DNA of 44,084 bases from Candidatus Caldatribacterium californiense OP9-cSCG (GTDB lineage Bacteria > Atribacterota > Atribacteria > Atribacterales > Caldatribacteriaceae): positions 1 to 44,084 of the forward strand of contig APKF01000019.1 of the NCBI GenBank assembly GCA_000353875.1, in the 5' to 3' direction. A program made the translations under genes and the position numbers. How positions within the stretch are numbered: position 1 is the stretch's first letter; each line of letters opens with the position of its first letter. Under the pieces are notes generated by a model, which was not told the origin of the DNA, did no database searches, and worked only from the letters and a program-made list of their open reading frames with translations. Of the stretch, positions 6,870 through 14,989 are shown in pieces.

Positions 6870-8953
6870 GAAGCGGCTTCTCTCTCTTTCCGTGCCTTCT
6901 CAATAATGGCCTCCGCTATCTGAGGTGGAACCTCCTCGTAGTGGGAGAACCTCATGATGAACGAACCTCGCCCCTGGGTGATGGAACGGAGGTCAACGGA
7001 ATACCGGAAAAGCTCAGCAAGCGGGACCAGGGCCTTAATTTTCTGGTAGCCATCCTCGGGTTCCATGCCCAGAATCTTCCCCCGACGAGCGTTGAGGTCC
7101 CCGATGACATCCCCCATGTTCTCCTCGGGCACTGTCACCTCAACACTCATGATGGGTTCAAGGAGCACCGGATTGGCCTCCTGGGCTCCCTTCCGGAATG
7201 CCATGGAACCGGCAATCTTGAAGGCCATGTCTGAGGAGTCCACCGGATGATACGACCCATCGTAGACGGTCACCCGCACGTCCACCACAGGGTACCCAGC
7301 AAGGACCCCTTCCTGCATGGCCTCCTGCACACCCTTTTCCACTGCAGGAATGTAGTTCTTCGGGATCACACCACCCACGATTTTGTCGACGAATTCAAAC
7401 CCCTGTCCCCGAGGAAGCGGCTCAAGTTCAAGCCAGGCATGACCATACTGTCCCCGGCCTCCCGACTGGCGCTTGTACTTTCCCTCGGCACGGGCCGTTT
7501 TCTTGATGGTCTCCTTGTAGGGAACCCGGGGAACCGAGAGGGCGACCTCTACACCAAACTTGCGCTTCATCTTTTCTGCCAGAACATCAAGGTGAATGTC
7601 TCCGAATCCGTAGACGATGTCCTCTTTGGTATCTGGTTCTCGCTGCACCCTGAGCGTGGGGTCTTCTTCGAGCATGCGGCTCAAAGCCTGGCTGATTTTC
7701 TCCTCGTCTGCCTTCCCCACAGGCCGTATAGCCGCCATGTAGTTCGGCTCAGGGTACTCAAGGGGTGGAAAAACAATGGGGTGTTCCCGATCCGAGAGGG
7801 TGTCGCCAGTGAAAACCTCGGTCACCTTGGCCACAGCCGCGATGTCTCCTGCTTTGACCTCCTTCAGAGGTTCCTGCGCCTTCCCCCGAATGAGGAGGAG
7901 CTGCCCCACCTTTTCTTCCACATCCCGGGAGGCATTGTACAGCCGGGCATCTGCCGAGAGCTTCCCCGAATAGACCCGGAAAAAGGCAATCTTCCCCACG
8001 TACGGGTCACTCAGAACCTTAAAGACAAAGGCCGAGAAAGGAGCGTCCTCACGACAGGGTCGTTCTTCCTCTTCTTGGGTTCTGGGGTTCTTTCCCCTCA
8101 CCGGCAGGCGGTCAAGGGGACTTGGGGCAAATTCCACGAGAAAGTCCGCTAAAGCAGTGACTCCCTTGTTCTCCAGGCCGGAACCGCAGAGAACTGGGAA
8201 AATCTTTCGCTCAAGTGTGGCCTTTTTGAGGGCTTCCCGGAGCTTTTCCGGTGGAATCCCCTGACCGTCAAGGTAGAGATTGAGGAGTTCGTCATCGGTC
8301 TCCGCAACGTTTTCCAGAAGCTCCTCCCGCCACGTTCTGGCCTCGTCTTCAAGCTCCCCGGGTATTTCCCCCTCCCGAACCGTCTTCCCGTCACCCTCGA
8401 AATACAGGGCCTTCATGGTCAGAAGGTCTACAAGGCCCCGGAAAGCGCTCTCCTTGCCGATGGGGAGGAAAACCGGGGTCGCCTTGGGAGTGAACTTCTT
8501 GCGAATGTTCTCCAGAACACCGTAGAAATTGGCACCCTCCCGGTCCATACGGTTCACCAGGAAGAACACCGGGAGGTTCTCCCGCTTCAGGTAGTCCCAT
8601 GCCTTCTCGGTACCAACCTCAACGCCGGACACCGCGCAGAGGAAAATCACCCCGCTGTCCACTGCTCGAAGCGCCCCGATGACGTTCCCCAGAAAATCCA
8701 TGTACCCCGGGGTATCTATGAGATTGACCTTGCAACCCTTCCACTCAAAGGGCAGGACCGAAAGGTCGATGGACAGTCCGCGTCGAATCTCCTCGGGTTG
8801 CCAGTCAGAGACCGTGTTGCCTTCCTCAACTCTGCCCCGTCGCGTCGTCACCCCTGCGTTGAAAAGCAAGGCCTCGGAAAACGTGGTTTTTCCTGCTCCC
8901 GCGTGGGAGAAGAATCCAATGTTCCGGATGTCCCCACTTTTGAAATCCTTCAA
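6866..8953 (-). CDS. EF-G-like translational GTPase (EF-G paralogue)
   Basis: Five-domain translational GTPase of the EF-G-like group that many bacteria carry beside canonical FusA. 695 residues from a TTG at 8953, chosen because GGGAGGAG lies 5-6 nt upstream and the protein then starts right before the G domain; the frame runs 23 codons further without SD support. G1 is SHAGAGKTT instead of the AHIDAGKTT of true EF-G, switch I reads RRGLSIDLS, G3 DTPGYMDF, G4 NRMD. Domain IV contains RQSGGRGQYGH and domain V EVTVPEENMGDVIGDL, both EF-G hallmarks. It lies between a c-di-AMP operon and acpS and is probably cotranscribed. Its role on the ribosome is not established for this family. Confidence 0.9.
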   Translation of the reverse strand: MKDFKSGDIRNIGFFSHAGAGKTTFSEALLFNAGVTTRRGRVEEGNTVSDWQPEEIRRGLSIDLSVLPFEWKGCKVNLIDTPGYMDFLGNVIGALRAVDSGVIFLCAVSGVEVGTEKAWDYLKRENLPVFFLVNRMDREGANFYGVLENIRKKFTPKATPVFLPIGKESAFRGLVDLLTMKALYFEGDGKTVREGEIPGELEDEARTWREELLENVAETDDELLNLYLDGQGIPPEKLREALKKATLERKIFPVLCGSGLENKGVTALADFLVEFAPSPLDRLPVRGKNPRTQEEEERPCREDAPFSAFVFKVLSDPYVGKIAFFRVYSGKLSADARLYNASRDVEEKVGQLLLIRGKAQEPLKEVKAGDIAAVAKVTEVFTGDTLSDREHPIVFPPLEYPEPNYMAAIRPVGKADEEKISQALSRMLEEDPTLRVQREPDTKEDIVYGFGDIHLDVLAEKMKRKFGVEVALSVPRVPYKETIKKTARAEGKYKRQSGGRGQYGHAWLELEPLPRGQGFEFVDKIVGGVIPKNYIPAVEKGVQEAMQEGVLAGYPVVDVRVTVYDGSYHPVDSSDMAFKIAGSMAFRKGAQEANPVLLEPIMSVEVTVPEENMGDVIGDLNARRGKILGMEPEDGYQKIKALVPLAELFRYSVDLRSITQGRGSFIMRFSHYEEVPPQIAEAIIEKARKEREAAS

Positions 8954-9005
8954 ACGCAACTCCTCCCTTCTTGCATCATGGCCTGCGCTCTTCTTTGAGA
9001 ATATA

Positions 9006-9182
9006 TCATACGATGCCTTCACTCAGCAAAAAGAAAAAAAGGCTCAGAGCAAAAAGCAGGGCGAAAAGCTTGGTCTTCCAGTCGTGCCAGAAAAGCCTCT
9101 CAAGCAGTCCCCGGAGAAGCCTTACAGTCTTCGATATAGGATTTTGAGCATTCTCTTGAGCGTTCCTGCCTCGATATCCCAC
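9006..9182 (-). CDS. Small membrane protein resembling the CdaR/YbbR anchor
   Basis: A 58-codon ORF starting at GTG 9182, inside the 3' end of cdaA in another frame, with GGGAGG 5 nt upstream. The C-terminal half reads LLERLFWHDWKTKLFALLFA followed by LSLFFFLLSEGIV: a basic/aromatic juxtamembrane stretch and one transmembrane helix. This closely resembles the N-terminal anchor of YbbR/CdaR proteins, which are normally encoded right after cdaA and regulate it. Here the protein stops right after the helix, with no YbbR domains. It could be a shortened CdaR still tethering CdaA, or a vestige. SD, position and sequence support it; expression is inferred. Confidence 0.55.
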   Translation of the reverse strand: MGYRGRNAQENAQNPISKTVRLLRGLLERLFWHDWKTKLFALLFALSLFFFLLSEGIV

Positions 9183-9871
9183 GCCATCCTCCCGTGCACC
9201 GCAAGGGAGATTTTCCCCGTCTCCTCGGAAATCACAATGGCCAAGGCGTCCGTTTGCTCGGTCACCCCGAGGCCAGCCCGATGACGGGTGCCGATTTTTC
9301 GTCGCGCTTCCACCTGTTCAGCCAGGGGAAGGATGCACCCGGCAGCGACAATCTTGTTCTCCCGAACGACCACTGCTCCGTCATGCAGGGGAGAGTCGGG
9401 AAGGAAAATGGAGAAGAGCAACTCCGGCGAAAAAAAAGCGTCCACCAGGACACCAGTCTGGATGAAGTCCCGGAGGCTGTTCGTCCTCTCAAGGACAACC
9501 AGCGCACCGATTCTCTTTCGCGAGAGCGTCTGACACGCCAGGGCAAGGTCCTCGATGAACTTCGCACGACCCTCCTCGTTGGTGTGCCGTTCAAGCAGGA
9601 CATGGTGGTACAGGCGGTTCATGTAATTCCTGCGCAACTCCGGCTGGAGAATGAGCAACATCGTTCCCACGTAGACGAAAAGACACAGGCGCCAGAAAAG
9701 GCGGAGCTCCCCCAGGGTGAGAAGATTCGAGACCCCCGCGGCGATGAAAAGAACCATGAGAGAACGGACAGGCAGAAAAAGCGGGGTTCCTTTCACCCAC
9801 CTGAGGAACTGATACGAAAAATAGTAGAGCACGCCTATCTCCACCACGTACTTCAGAAAGCCTGGGAGCAA
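9122..9871 (-). CDS. cdaA: Diadenylate cyclase CdaA
   Basis: Membrane-bound enzyme condensing two ATP into the second messenger c-di-AMP, which controls potassium and osmolyte balance and cell-wall homeostasis. 249 residues. Three hydrophobic segments in about the first 80 residues are followed by the DAC domain with its two signatures, LHDGAVVV (DGA) and GTRHRAGLG (RHR). The start is TTG at 9871 with GGAGGG about 10 nt upstream. It follows argF by 21 bp; the usual partner YbbR/CdaR is replaced by a 58-residue ORF overlapping its 3' end. The usual glmM neighbour is not in the window. Confidence 0.95.
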   Translation of the reverse strand: MLPGFLKYVVEIGVLYYFSYQFLRWVKGTPLFLPVRSLMVLFIAAGVSNLLTLGELRLFWRLCLFVYVGTMLLILQPELRRNYMNRLYHHVLLERHTNEEGRAKFIEDLALACQTLSRKRIGALVVLERTNSLRDFIQTGVLVDAFFSPELLFSIFLPDSPLHDGAVVVRENKIVAAGCILPLAEQVEARRKIGTRHRAGLGVTEQTDALAIVISEETGKISLAVHGRMAWDIEAGTLKRMLKILYRRL

Positions 9872-9892
9872 GAGACTGTTTCCCTCCGGGCC

Positions 9893-10822
9893 TCAAAGCA
9901 GGAGGCTCAAAATGGCCTTCTGGGCATGGAGCCTGTTCTCCGCCTCGTCAATCACTACAGAATGTGCTCCATCAATGACTTCATCGGTGATCTCCTGTCC
10001 CCGGTGCGCAGGCATGCAGTGCATGACGATGGCCTCAGGGGAAGCAAGGGCGAGCAACTCACTGTTCACCTGGTAAGGCCAGAAGAAGGACAATCGTTCC
10101 TCAAGCTCTTGCTCTTTCCCCATGCTGGCCCACACGTCGGTGTATACCACATCTGCCCCCAGAACAGCCTTTTTCGGGTCAACCTCGTAGACAATCTCTG
10201 CTCTGCTCTTCTGCGCCTCTCTCTGAGCCCAGTTCCAGATTTCCCAGGAAGGCCGGTACCGCTCAGGAGTGCACACGGTCAGGGAGAGACCAAGACGCGC
10301 AGCAGCAACAATCCACGAGTGGCAGACGTTATTCCCATCACCCACAAAAACAATCTTGACGTTGAGCGTTCCCTTCTTCTCCTGCACCGTGAGCAGGTCC
10401 CCCAGCACCTGGCAGGGATGGTGGAGGTCAGAGAGACCGTTGATAACCGGAACCCCGGCGTATCGGGCCATCTCAAGGACCGTCTCGTGAGCAAAGGTGC
10501 GGATCACAATGCCGTCCACCATCCTCCCGAGAACCAGTGCAACATCCTTCACGGCCTCCCTCTTGCCAAGACCCACTTCCTGGGGACCGAGGTAAAAGCA
10601 CTCTCCGCCGAGCTGCCGCACTGCCACCTCAAAGGATACCCGGGTACGGAGGGAAGGCTTTTCAAAAAGCAGGGCAACGATTTTCCCTCCAAGGACACTG
10701 AATCTCTCACCCAGCATCCACCGCTTCTTCAGGTCCAAAGCAACCTCAAGGAGATAGAGAATCTCCTCCCGCGAGAAATCCGCCAGGTCCAGAAAGTGAC
10801 GTCCCCGGAATGCCTGCGTCAT
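9893..10822 (-). CDS. argF: Ornithine carbamoyltransferase family protein
   Basis: Makes citrulline from carbamoyl phosphate and ornithine (arginine synthesis), or runs in reverse in fermentation. 309 residues. The carbamoyl-phosphate motif is SLRTR (usually STRTR); HPCQ and HCMPAHRG (usually HCLPAHRG) bind carbamoyl phosphate and ornithine. The S-x-R-T-R change keeps the key residues. It starts with ATG overlapping the stop of the racemase-like gene by 4 nt (ATGA), so the two are coupled. No other arginine genes are nearby, so a catabolic role or one tied to the racemase is open. Other transcarbamylase specificities cannot be excluded. Confidence 0.88.
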   Translation of the reverse strand: MTQAFRGRHFLDLADFSREEILYLLEVALDLKKRWMLGERFSVLGGKIVALLFEKPSLRTRVSFEVAVRQLGGECFYLGPQEVGLGKREAVKDVALVLGRMVDGIVIRTFAHETVLEMARYAGVPVINGLSDLHHPCQVLGDLLTVQEKKGTLNVKIVFVGDGNNVCHSWIVAAARLGLSLTVCTPERYRPSWEIWNWAQREAQKSRAEIVYEVDPKKAVLGADVVYTDVWASMGKEQELEERLSFFWPYQVNSELLALASPEAIVMHCMPAHRGQEITDEVIDGAHSVVIDEAENRLHAQKAILSLLL

Positions 10823-11907
10823 GTTCTCCCCTCTCCCATTTTCTCCCGGTAAACCTTTTCCACGTACGGAGAGAGAAAAGCCCGCAAAACAGCTCCATAC
10901 CCGGCACGAAACGATACCACATCGCCAACCCTGTACGGCCGCTGACTCTCTTCGACATCAAGTACGAGGTAATTGCTTGTAGCCCCCACTATTGTAACAT
11001 GTTCGTCGTCGAAATATAACTGATCCTCATCAACATCCTGCTTCCCCAGCGCAACGAGAATCCTCCTGCGAGGGCCAGAAGACTGCAAAACACACTGCCT
11101 GCCGAAAGCATCATACCCCAGGGCCTTCCCCTGAAGGGGTTCCTTGGCACGTACCTCCACAACCTCGGCCAGGATCGCAAAAGCACCCTGTTTCAGCCAG
11201 GGAATGTCCCTTTTCCTGCTGATGTCGCTGCCAAAGAGCAGGGCTTCTCCAAAACGCACCTCATCCACTCCTTCAAGAGGTCTTCCCTCCTCCCAGAGGG
11301 AGAGAAAGGTTGTCCCTCCCACGGAGAGAACGACCTCCTTCTGGAGTTCCTCTGCGAAAAACCTTTTCACCCCCAGGAGCCTTTCGACCACCTCCCGGTC
11401 GGGGAGGACGCCGCTCAAACAGGCAAGGGTCGTGGCAATTCCCCGCAGGGAAACCCAGAAAAGACGCCGCAGCACCTCGAGGGTCTGGGGGAGTTCCTCA
11501 AAAAGAAATCCTTCCCGCCCATCCCCTCCTTCCACCGCGAAGACCACCGAGGAAGGCCTCTTTGTTCTTCGGGCTACGGCCTCGAGGTTTTCCAGGACCT
11601 CAACGTGAGAGACAAAGGGAGAAATGCCGTGTTCGCTGAGGATTTCAAGCTCCCAGGACATGGGAAGACGAATGAGGAAGAGTTCCGCTTGGGATCCAAA
11701 GAGACGGCGAAGACGCAGGAGGTTTGGGAGGTTAGAGTCAGCAAAACTCGAAAAGCCGAGATCCCACAGCATCCGAGCAAGAACGGGATCGGCCAGAAAC
11801 CCCTTGGTTACGATGACAGGATGGACGTTCCAGAGGGAACACCTTTCTCGAAGAATACAGGCATTCTCTCTCAGAACATCAAGGTCAATTTCCAGACGAG
11901 GATACAA
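10819..11907 (-). CDS. orr: Alanine/ornithine racemase-family PLP enzyme
   Basis: Fold-type III PLP enzyme of the ornithine racemase group, distinct from Alr. 362 residues. The N-terminus YPRLEIDLDVLRENA and VTKG with the presumed PLP lysine Lys35 match the family, followed by FADSNLPNLLRLRR. The second domain contains VGGTTFLSLW, VRFGEALLFGSD and GYDAFGRQ. The start is TTG at 11907 with GAGGTGG about 8 nt upstream. It is translationally coupled to an ornithine carbamoyltransferase, which fits ornithine as the substrate. Whether it racemises ornithine, or another amino acid such as lysine, is inference. Just upstream is the rpsI terminator. Confidence 0.8.
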   Translation of the reverse strand: MYPRLEIDLDVLRENACILRERCSLWNVHPVIVTKGFLADPVLARMLWDLGFSSFADSNLPNLLRLRRLFGSQAELFLIRLPMSWELEILSEHGISPFVSHVEVLENLEAVARRTKRPSSVVFAVEGGDGREGFLFEELPQTLEVLRRLFWVSLRGIATTLACLSGVLPDREVVERLLGVKRFFAEELQKEVVLSVGGTTFLSLWEEGRPLEGVDEVRFGEALLFGSDISRKRDIPWLKQGAFAILAEVVEVRAKEPLQGKALGYDAFGRQCVLQSSGPRRRILVALGKQDVDEDQLYFDDEHVTIVGATSNYLVLDVEESQRPYRVGDVVSFRAGYGAVLRAFLSPYVEKVYREKMGEGRT

Positions 11908-11921
11908 AACGAGGCCACCTC

Positions 11922-11956
11922 AAAAAACGAACTGGGGGTACCTTTCAGGCACCCCC
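11922..11956 (-). terminator. Intrinsic terminator after rpsI
   Basis: On the minus strand a hairpin GGGGGT-G-CCT / AGG-T-ACCCCC (11934-11956, one mismatch, 3-nt loop) is followed by AGTTCG and six T (11922-11927). It sits 7 nt after the rpsI stop and ends about 15 nt before the orr start, leaving no room for a separate promoter. It may only partly stop transcription into orr-argF-cdaA. Confidence 0.8.
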
Positions 11957-11962
11957 GTCGCA

Positions 11963-12364
11963 TCACCGTTTGGAGAACTGGAAGCGAGCACGAGCTGCCC
12001 GCTGACCGTACTTCTTGCGCTCTTTCATTCTGGGGTCTCTGGTCAGAAGCCCCGCCTTCTTGAGGGTACTCCGCAGGTTCTCGTCCACAAGGAGCAGAGC
12101 TCGGGCAATGCCGTGCGCCAGGGCTCCAGCCTGGCCACTCAAACCTCCCCCCGAAACCCGGGCTTCAACGTTGAAGCGGGCCTCCGTTCCCGTCAGCACG
12201 AGCGGCTTTCGTACAAGAACCTGCCAGGCTAACCGGGGGAAGTATTCTTCAAGGCTTCGCCCGTTTACAGTGATTCTCCCCTCCCCCAGGGTCAGCCAGA
12301 CCTTGGCCACTGAAGTCTTCCTTCTCCCCGTTGCGTAGTACTTTACGGCCACACTCACCATCAT
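11963..12364 (-). CDS. rpsI: 30S ribosomal protein S9
   Basis: Component of the 30S head whose C-terminal tail reaches the P-site tRNA. 133 residues. It has [16 protein letters not shown] at the N-terminus, [19 protein letters not shown] in the core, and the conserved C-terminus [17 protein letters not shown] ending in KR. ATGATG at 12364 overlaps the rplM stop (TGA within GAATGATG); the second ATG is equally possible. Second gene of the rplM-rpsI operon, the universal order. Confidence 0.98.
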   Translation of the reverse strand: MMVSVAVKYYATGRRKTSVAKVWLTLGEGRITVNGRSLEEYFPRLAWQVLVRKPLVLTGTEARFNVEARVSGGGLSGQAGALAHGIARALLLVDENLRSTLKKAGLLTRDPRMKERKKYGQRAARARFQFSKR

Positions 12365-12804
12365 TCACTCCCTATAGGCAGCGGAATCGGATTCTGCGCA
12401 CTGTGGGGATGAGAAGGACCACGATAGACTTTGAGCTTACGGATGATTCTGCGACCCAGGCGATGATGGGGAATCATTCCCCACACCGCTCTCCGGATGA
12501 CCTCTTCAGGTCTCCGTGAAAGCAGCGACCTCAGCGTCTCCTCTTTCAGCCCTCCCGGGTACCCACTGTGCCGCCGGTACAGCTTCTGGTCGAGCTTTTT
12601 TCCCGTTACCCGGACTTTCTCGGCGTTGACAACGATCACATAGTCCCCGACGTCAAAGAAGGGGACGTAGATGTTCTTGTGTTTGCCCATCAAGACAGTG
12701 GCAATACGAGAAGCCAGACGACCCAGGGTCTGGCCTTCTGCATCCACAACGTACCACTTCTTCTCAATGCTCTTGAGTGATGGAACGTACGTTCTCTCCT
12801 GCAT
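12361..12804 (-). CDS. rplM: 50S ribosomal protein L13
   Basis: Early-assembling 50S protein. 147 residues. [17 protein letters not shown] at the N-terminus, [23 protein letters not shown], and [12 protein letters not shown] are all hallmark L13 segments. The ATG follows GGGGGAG. First gene of its operon, behind a near-consensus promoter, and overlapping rpsI. Confidence 0.98.
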   Translation of the reverse strand: MQERTYVPSLKSIEKKWYVVDAEGQTLGRLASRIATVLMGKHKNIYVPFFDVGDYVIVVNAEKVRVTGKKLDQKLYRRHSGYPGGLKEETLRSLLSRRPEEVIRRAVWGMIPHHRLGRRIIRKLKVYRGPSHPHSAQNPIPLPIGSE

Positions 12805-12839
12805 CGTTCTTCTCCCCCAGCGTAGTCAAGACAAACTGA

Positions 12840-12868
12840 ATTTTAGAGAAGTGCAAAGGAGTTGTCAA
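12840..12868 (-). promoter_or_regulatory. Promoter of rplM-rpsI
   Basis: TTGACA (12863-12868), 17 bp spacer, TAAAAT (12840-12845) on the minus strand: close to the sigma-70 consensus with ideal spacing. Predicted start near 12833, giving a leader of about 30 nt that carries the SD GGGGGAG. Confidence 0.85.
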
Positions 12869-12889
12869 GAAAAGGGCGAAATTTTCCTT

Positions 12890-14449
12890 TCACCCCGGGA
12901 ATCCCCCTGTTCGGGTGGCAACCTCATGCATCAGATCCCTAAGCTGGAAATAGCTCCGAACATAGCGGTCGTAGTAGAAGAGGTAAATTTCGTGGTTTTC
13001 CCGGTTGGGGTAAATCTGTCCGGAAATCTGCACCATTTTCAGGGTAGCCTCGGGGATGCTATCGTAGAACCCAACGCCCACAGCGGCGTAAATGGCAGTT
13101 CCAAGCGTACTCGCCTCCTCCACCGTTGTGAGGTAGATGGGGATATTGGTGACATCGGCGTGAATCTGTAACCAGAGCCTGCTTCGCGCTCCTGCCCCGC
13201 TTGCGTACATTTCCTCAACCTCGAATCCCGACTCAGCAAGGGTCTTAAGGATGTGATACGTCCCGTAGGCAGTTCCTTCATAGATTGCCCGGAGCACGTG
13301 GGCCTTGGTGTGACTCAGAGACAACCCCCAGAGGGCTCCCCGGGCGAGGGGATCCTGATAAGGACTGCGGTTCCCCTGGAAGTAATCAAGGAGCACCAGG
13401 CCATCGGAACCAGGAGGAATCTGAGCAACCATCCTGTCAAGAAAAGCAAAGAGGTCTTCACCCAGCTCGCAGGCCCGGGCACACTCCTCTTGAGCAAAGT
13501 TGTCCATAAACCACTTGATCACCGAACCCGTGGAGCTCTGCCCTCCCTCAAGAATCCAGAGGTTCGGGAGCACCGCCCCATAGTAGGGACCCCAGATACC
13601 CGGACTGAAAATGGGCCGTTCCGAGACGGCCAGGTGACACGTCGAGGGACCCAAAACCATAGCCAGACGCTGGGGATGCACCACGTCAAGCCCCACCATC
13701 GCCGCATAGGCATCGATGCCGCCCTGGATGACCGGAGTTCCCGGAACAAGACCAAGCTCATAGGCGGCCCGCTTAGTCAGCTCACCCACCTTTTCACCGA
13801 CCGGGACGAGTTCCCTCGGCCACTTCTGCAGGAGCTCTTCAAAATGAAGATCCCGCAAAAGAGCCACCGGCCATCCTCCCTCCGTAGGACAGTAGTTCCA
13901 CTTGCAGATGGCGTTGTTGAGGGAGGTGACCCAGCGGTCAGTGAGCTTGAACATAATCCAGTTCTGGGCCTCCACGATGTAGTCGGCGTTAACGAAGATA
14001 TCCGGGAGGTTCTCTTTAAGCCACAGAGCCTTGGGGATCATCCATTCCGGCGACTCATGACCGCCAGCATACCGGAGAAGCGGGTTCTTCGTGGCGTTGA
14101 TGCGTTCGGCCTGGTCAAAGGCTCGCACATCCATCCACATGATAGCCCGGTACCTGGGGTTTCCGAACCGGTCCACCGGCAGCACCGTGCAGGAACTTGC
14201 GCTGACACTCAGCGCAGCGACGTCCTCAGGGCGTACCTCACCCTCAAAGAGACAGCGTCGCACTGTATCCTGAATCCCCTTCCACCAGTCCATGGGATCC
14301 TGCTCGGCCCACCCTGGACGGGGATGGTAGCTGGGGTAGGAGTAGAACGAGAGTGCCACCACATTTCCCCGTGCGTCGAAAATCCCACTCCGGAGTCCCT
14401 GAGTCCCCACGTCAATACCAAGAAAGTACGGGGGTTTTGCGTTGGCCAC
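12890..14449 (-). CDS. FGGY-family carbohydrate kinase, ribulokinase-like
   Basis: ATP-dependent sugar kinase with the hexokinase-actin fold. 519 residues from a GTG at 14449 with AGGAGG 9 nt upstream. N-terminal phosphate loop GIDVGTQGLRSGIFD; SLNNAICKWNY in the sugar-binding region recalls the C-K-W motif of ribulokinase-type FGGY proteins; GGIDAYAAMVG carries the catalytic Asp; C-terminal ATP site ASGAGARSRLW. By context it would phosphorylate a ketopentose or a related polyol and feed transketolase. It differs clearly from the second FGGY kinase at 30.6 kb. No transporter or regulator is attached, so the substrate is not determined. Confidence 0.85.
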   Translation of the reverse strand: MANAKPPYFLGIDVGTQGLRSGIFDARGNVVALSFYSYPSYHPRPGWAEQDPMDWWKGIQDTVRRCLFEGEVRPEDVAALSVSASSCTVLPVDRFGNPRYRAIMWMDVRAFDQAERINATKNPLLRYAGGHESPEWMIPKALWLKENLPDIFVNADYIVEAQNWIMFKLTDRWVTSLNNAICKWNYCPTEGGWPVALLRDLHFEELLQKWPRELVPVGEKVGELTKRAAYELGLVPGTPVIQGGIDAYAAMVGLDVVHPQRLAMVLGPSTCHLAVSERPIFSPGIWGPYYGAVLPNLWILEGGQSSTGSVIKWFMDNFAQEECARACELGEDLFAFLDRMVAQIPPGSDGLVLLDYFQGNRSPYQDPLARGALWGLSLSHTKAHVLRAIYEGTAYGTYHILKTLAESGFEVEEMYASGAGARSRLWLQIHADVTNIPIYLTTVEEASTLGTAIYAAVGVGFYDSIPEATLKMVQISGQIYPNRENHEIYLFYYDRYVRSYFQLRDLMHEVATRTGGFPG

Positions 14450-14482
14450 CTGACAAAACCTCCTTATTCTTCCCGCTCCCTA

Positions 14483-14491
14483 TGGTACAAT
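14483..14491 (+). promoter_or_regulatory. Extended -10 promoter of the Mut7-C gene
   Basis: TG-G-TACAAT is an extended -10 element; the -35 position is poor (CTTATT). The predicted start falls at about 14498, which is the first base of the GTG start codon, so the mRNA would be leaderless. Confidence 0.5.
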
Positions 14492-14497
14492 GGGCTT

Positions 14498-14989
14498 GTG
14501 GAAACGGTGCGCTTTCTTGCAGACTGCATGCTGGGGAAACTCACACGGTGGTTACGAATCCTGGGCTACGACGTCACCTACTTCCGCAACATGGAGGACA
14601 GAAAGCTCCTCGCCATTGCCCGCCTGGAAGGAAGGATCCTCCTCACTAAAGACAGAGCTCTTGCCGCTTCTGGGAAAGAGTCGGCATACTACGTGAAAGC
14701 GAACAGCCTCCCTGAACAGCTCCTCGAGCTCAAGCAAGCCTTTGGATTATCCTTTTCCCTCCCCCCTCGCTGTCCCTTCTGCAACAAAATCCTTGAGGAA
14801 ATCCCTCCCGAGGAAGCCAGAAAGAGCCTCCCCCTTTTTGTCGCCCTGAGCTTCACAACTTTCAGGCGCTGCCCCTCCTGCCAGAGAACCTTCTGGCCAG
14901 GAACTCACTGGCAGAGAATACACAGGCTCTGCCAGGAGTTCCTGGGAGAGTCTACCTCATTTATCCAGGAGGACCTCAACCCCAGGTAG
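14498..14989 (+). CDS. Mut7-C RNase-domain protein with zinc ribbon
   Basis: 163-residue protein with the Mut7-C domain, a PIN-like fold thought to be a ribonuclease. Visible: [20 protein letters not shown] with acidic residues at the N-terminus, then [10 protein letters not shown] with another conserved Asp. A C-terminal zinc ribbon is formed by CPFC (about 91-94) and CPSC (about 131-134), followed by the family ending FWPGTHW. The GTG at 14498 is the only start in the right place; there is no SD. An upstream extension of the frame lies antisense to the FGGY kinase and is rejected. Convergent with pgk, sharing 33 bp at the 3' ends. Substrate unknown. Confidence 0.85.
   Translation: METVRFLADCMLGKLTRWLRILGYDVTYFRNMEDRKLLAIARLEGRILLTKDRALAASGKESAYYVKANSLPEQLLELKQAFGLSFSLPPRCPFCNKILEEIPPEEARKSLPLFVALSFTTFRRCPSCQRTFWPGTHWQRIHRLCQEFLGESTSFIQEDLNPR

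Noticed and set aside
9194-10852. 552-codon open frame on the plus strand
   Set aside because: Antisense shadow of cdaA and argF, whose motifs are complete; no SD and no recognisable domain.
13253-14497. Long N-terminal extension of the Mut7-C frame
   Set aside because: Lies antisense to the FGGY kinase; homologous sequence begins only at the GTG at 14498.
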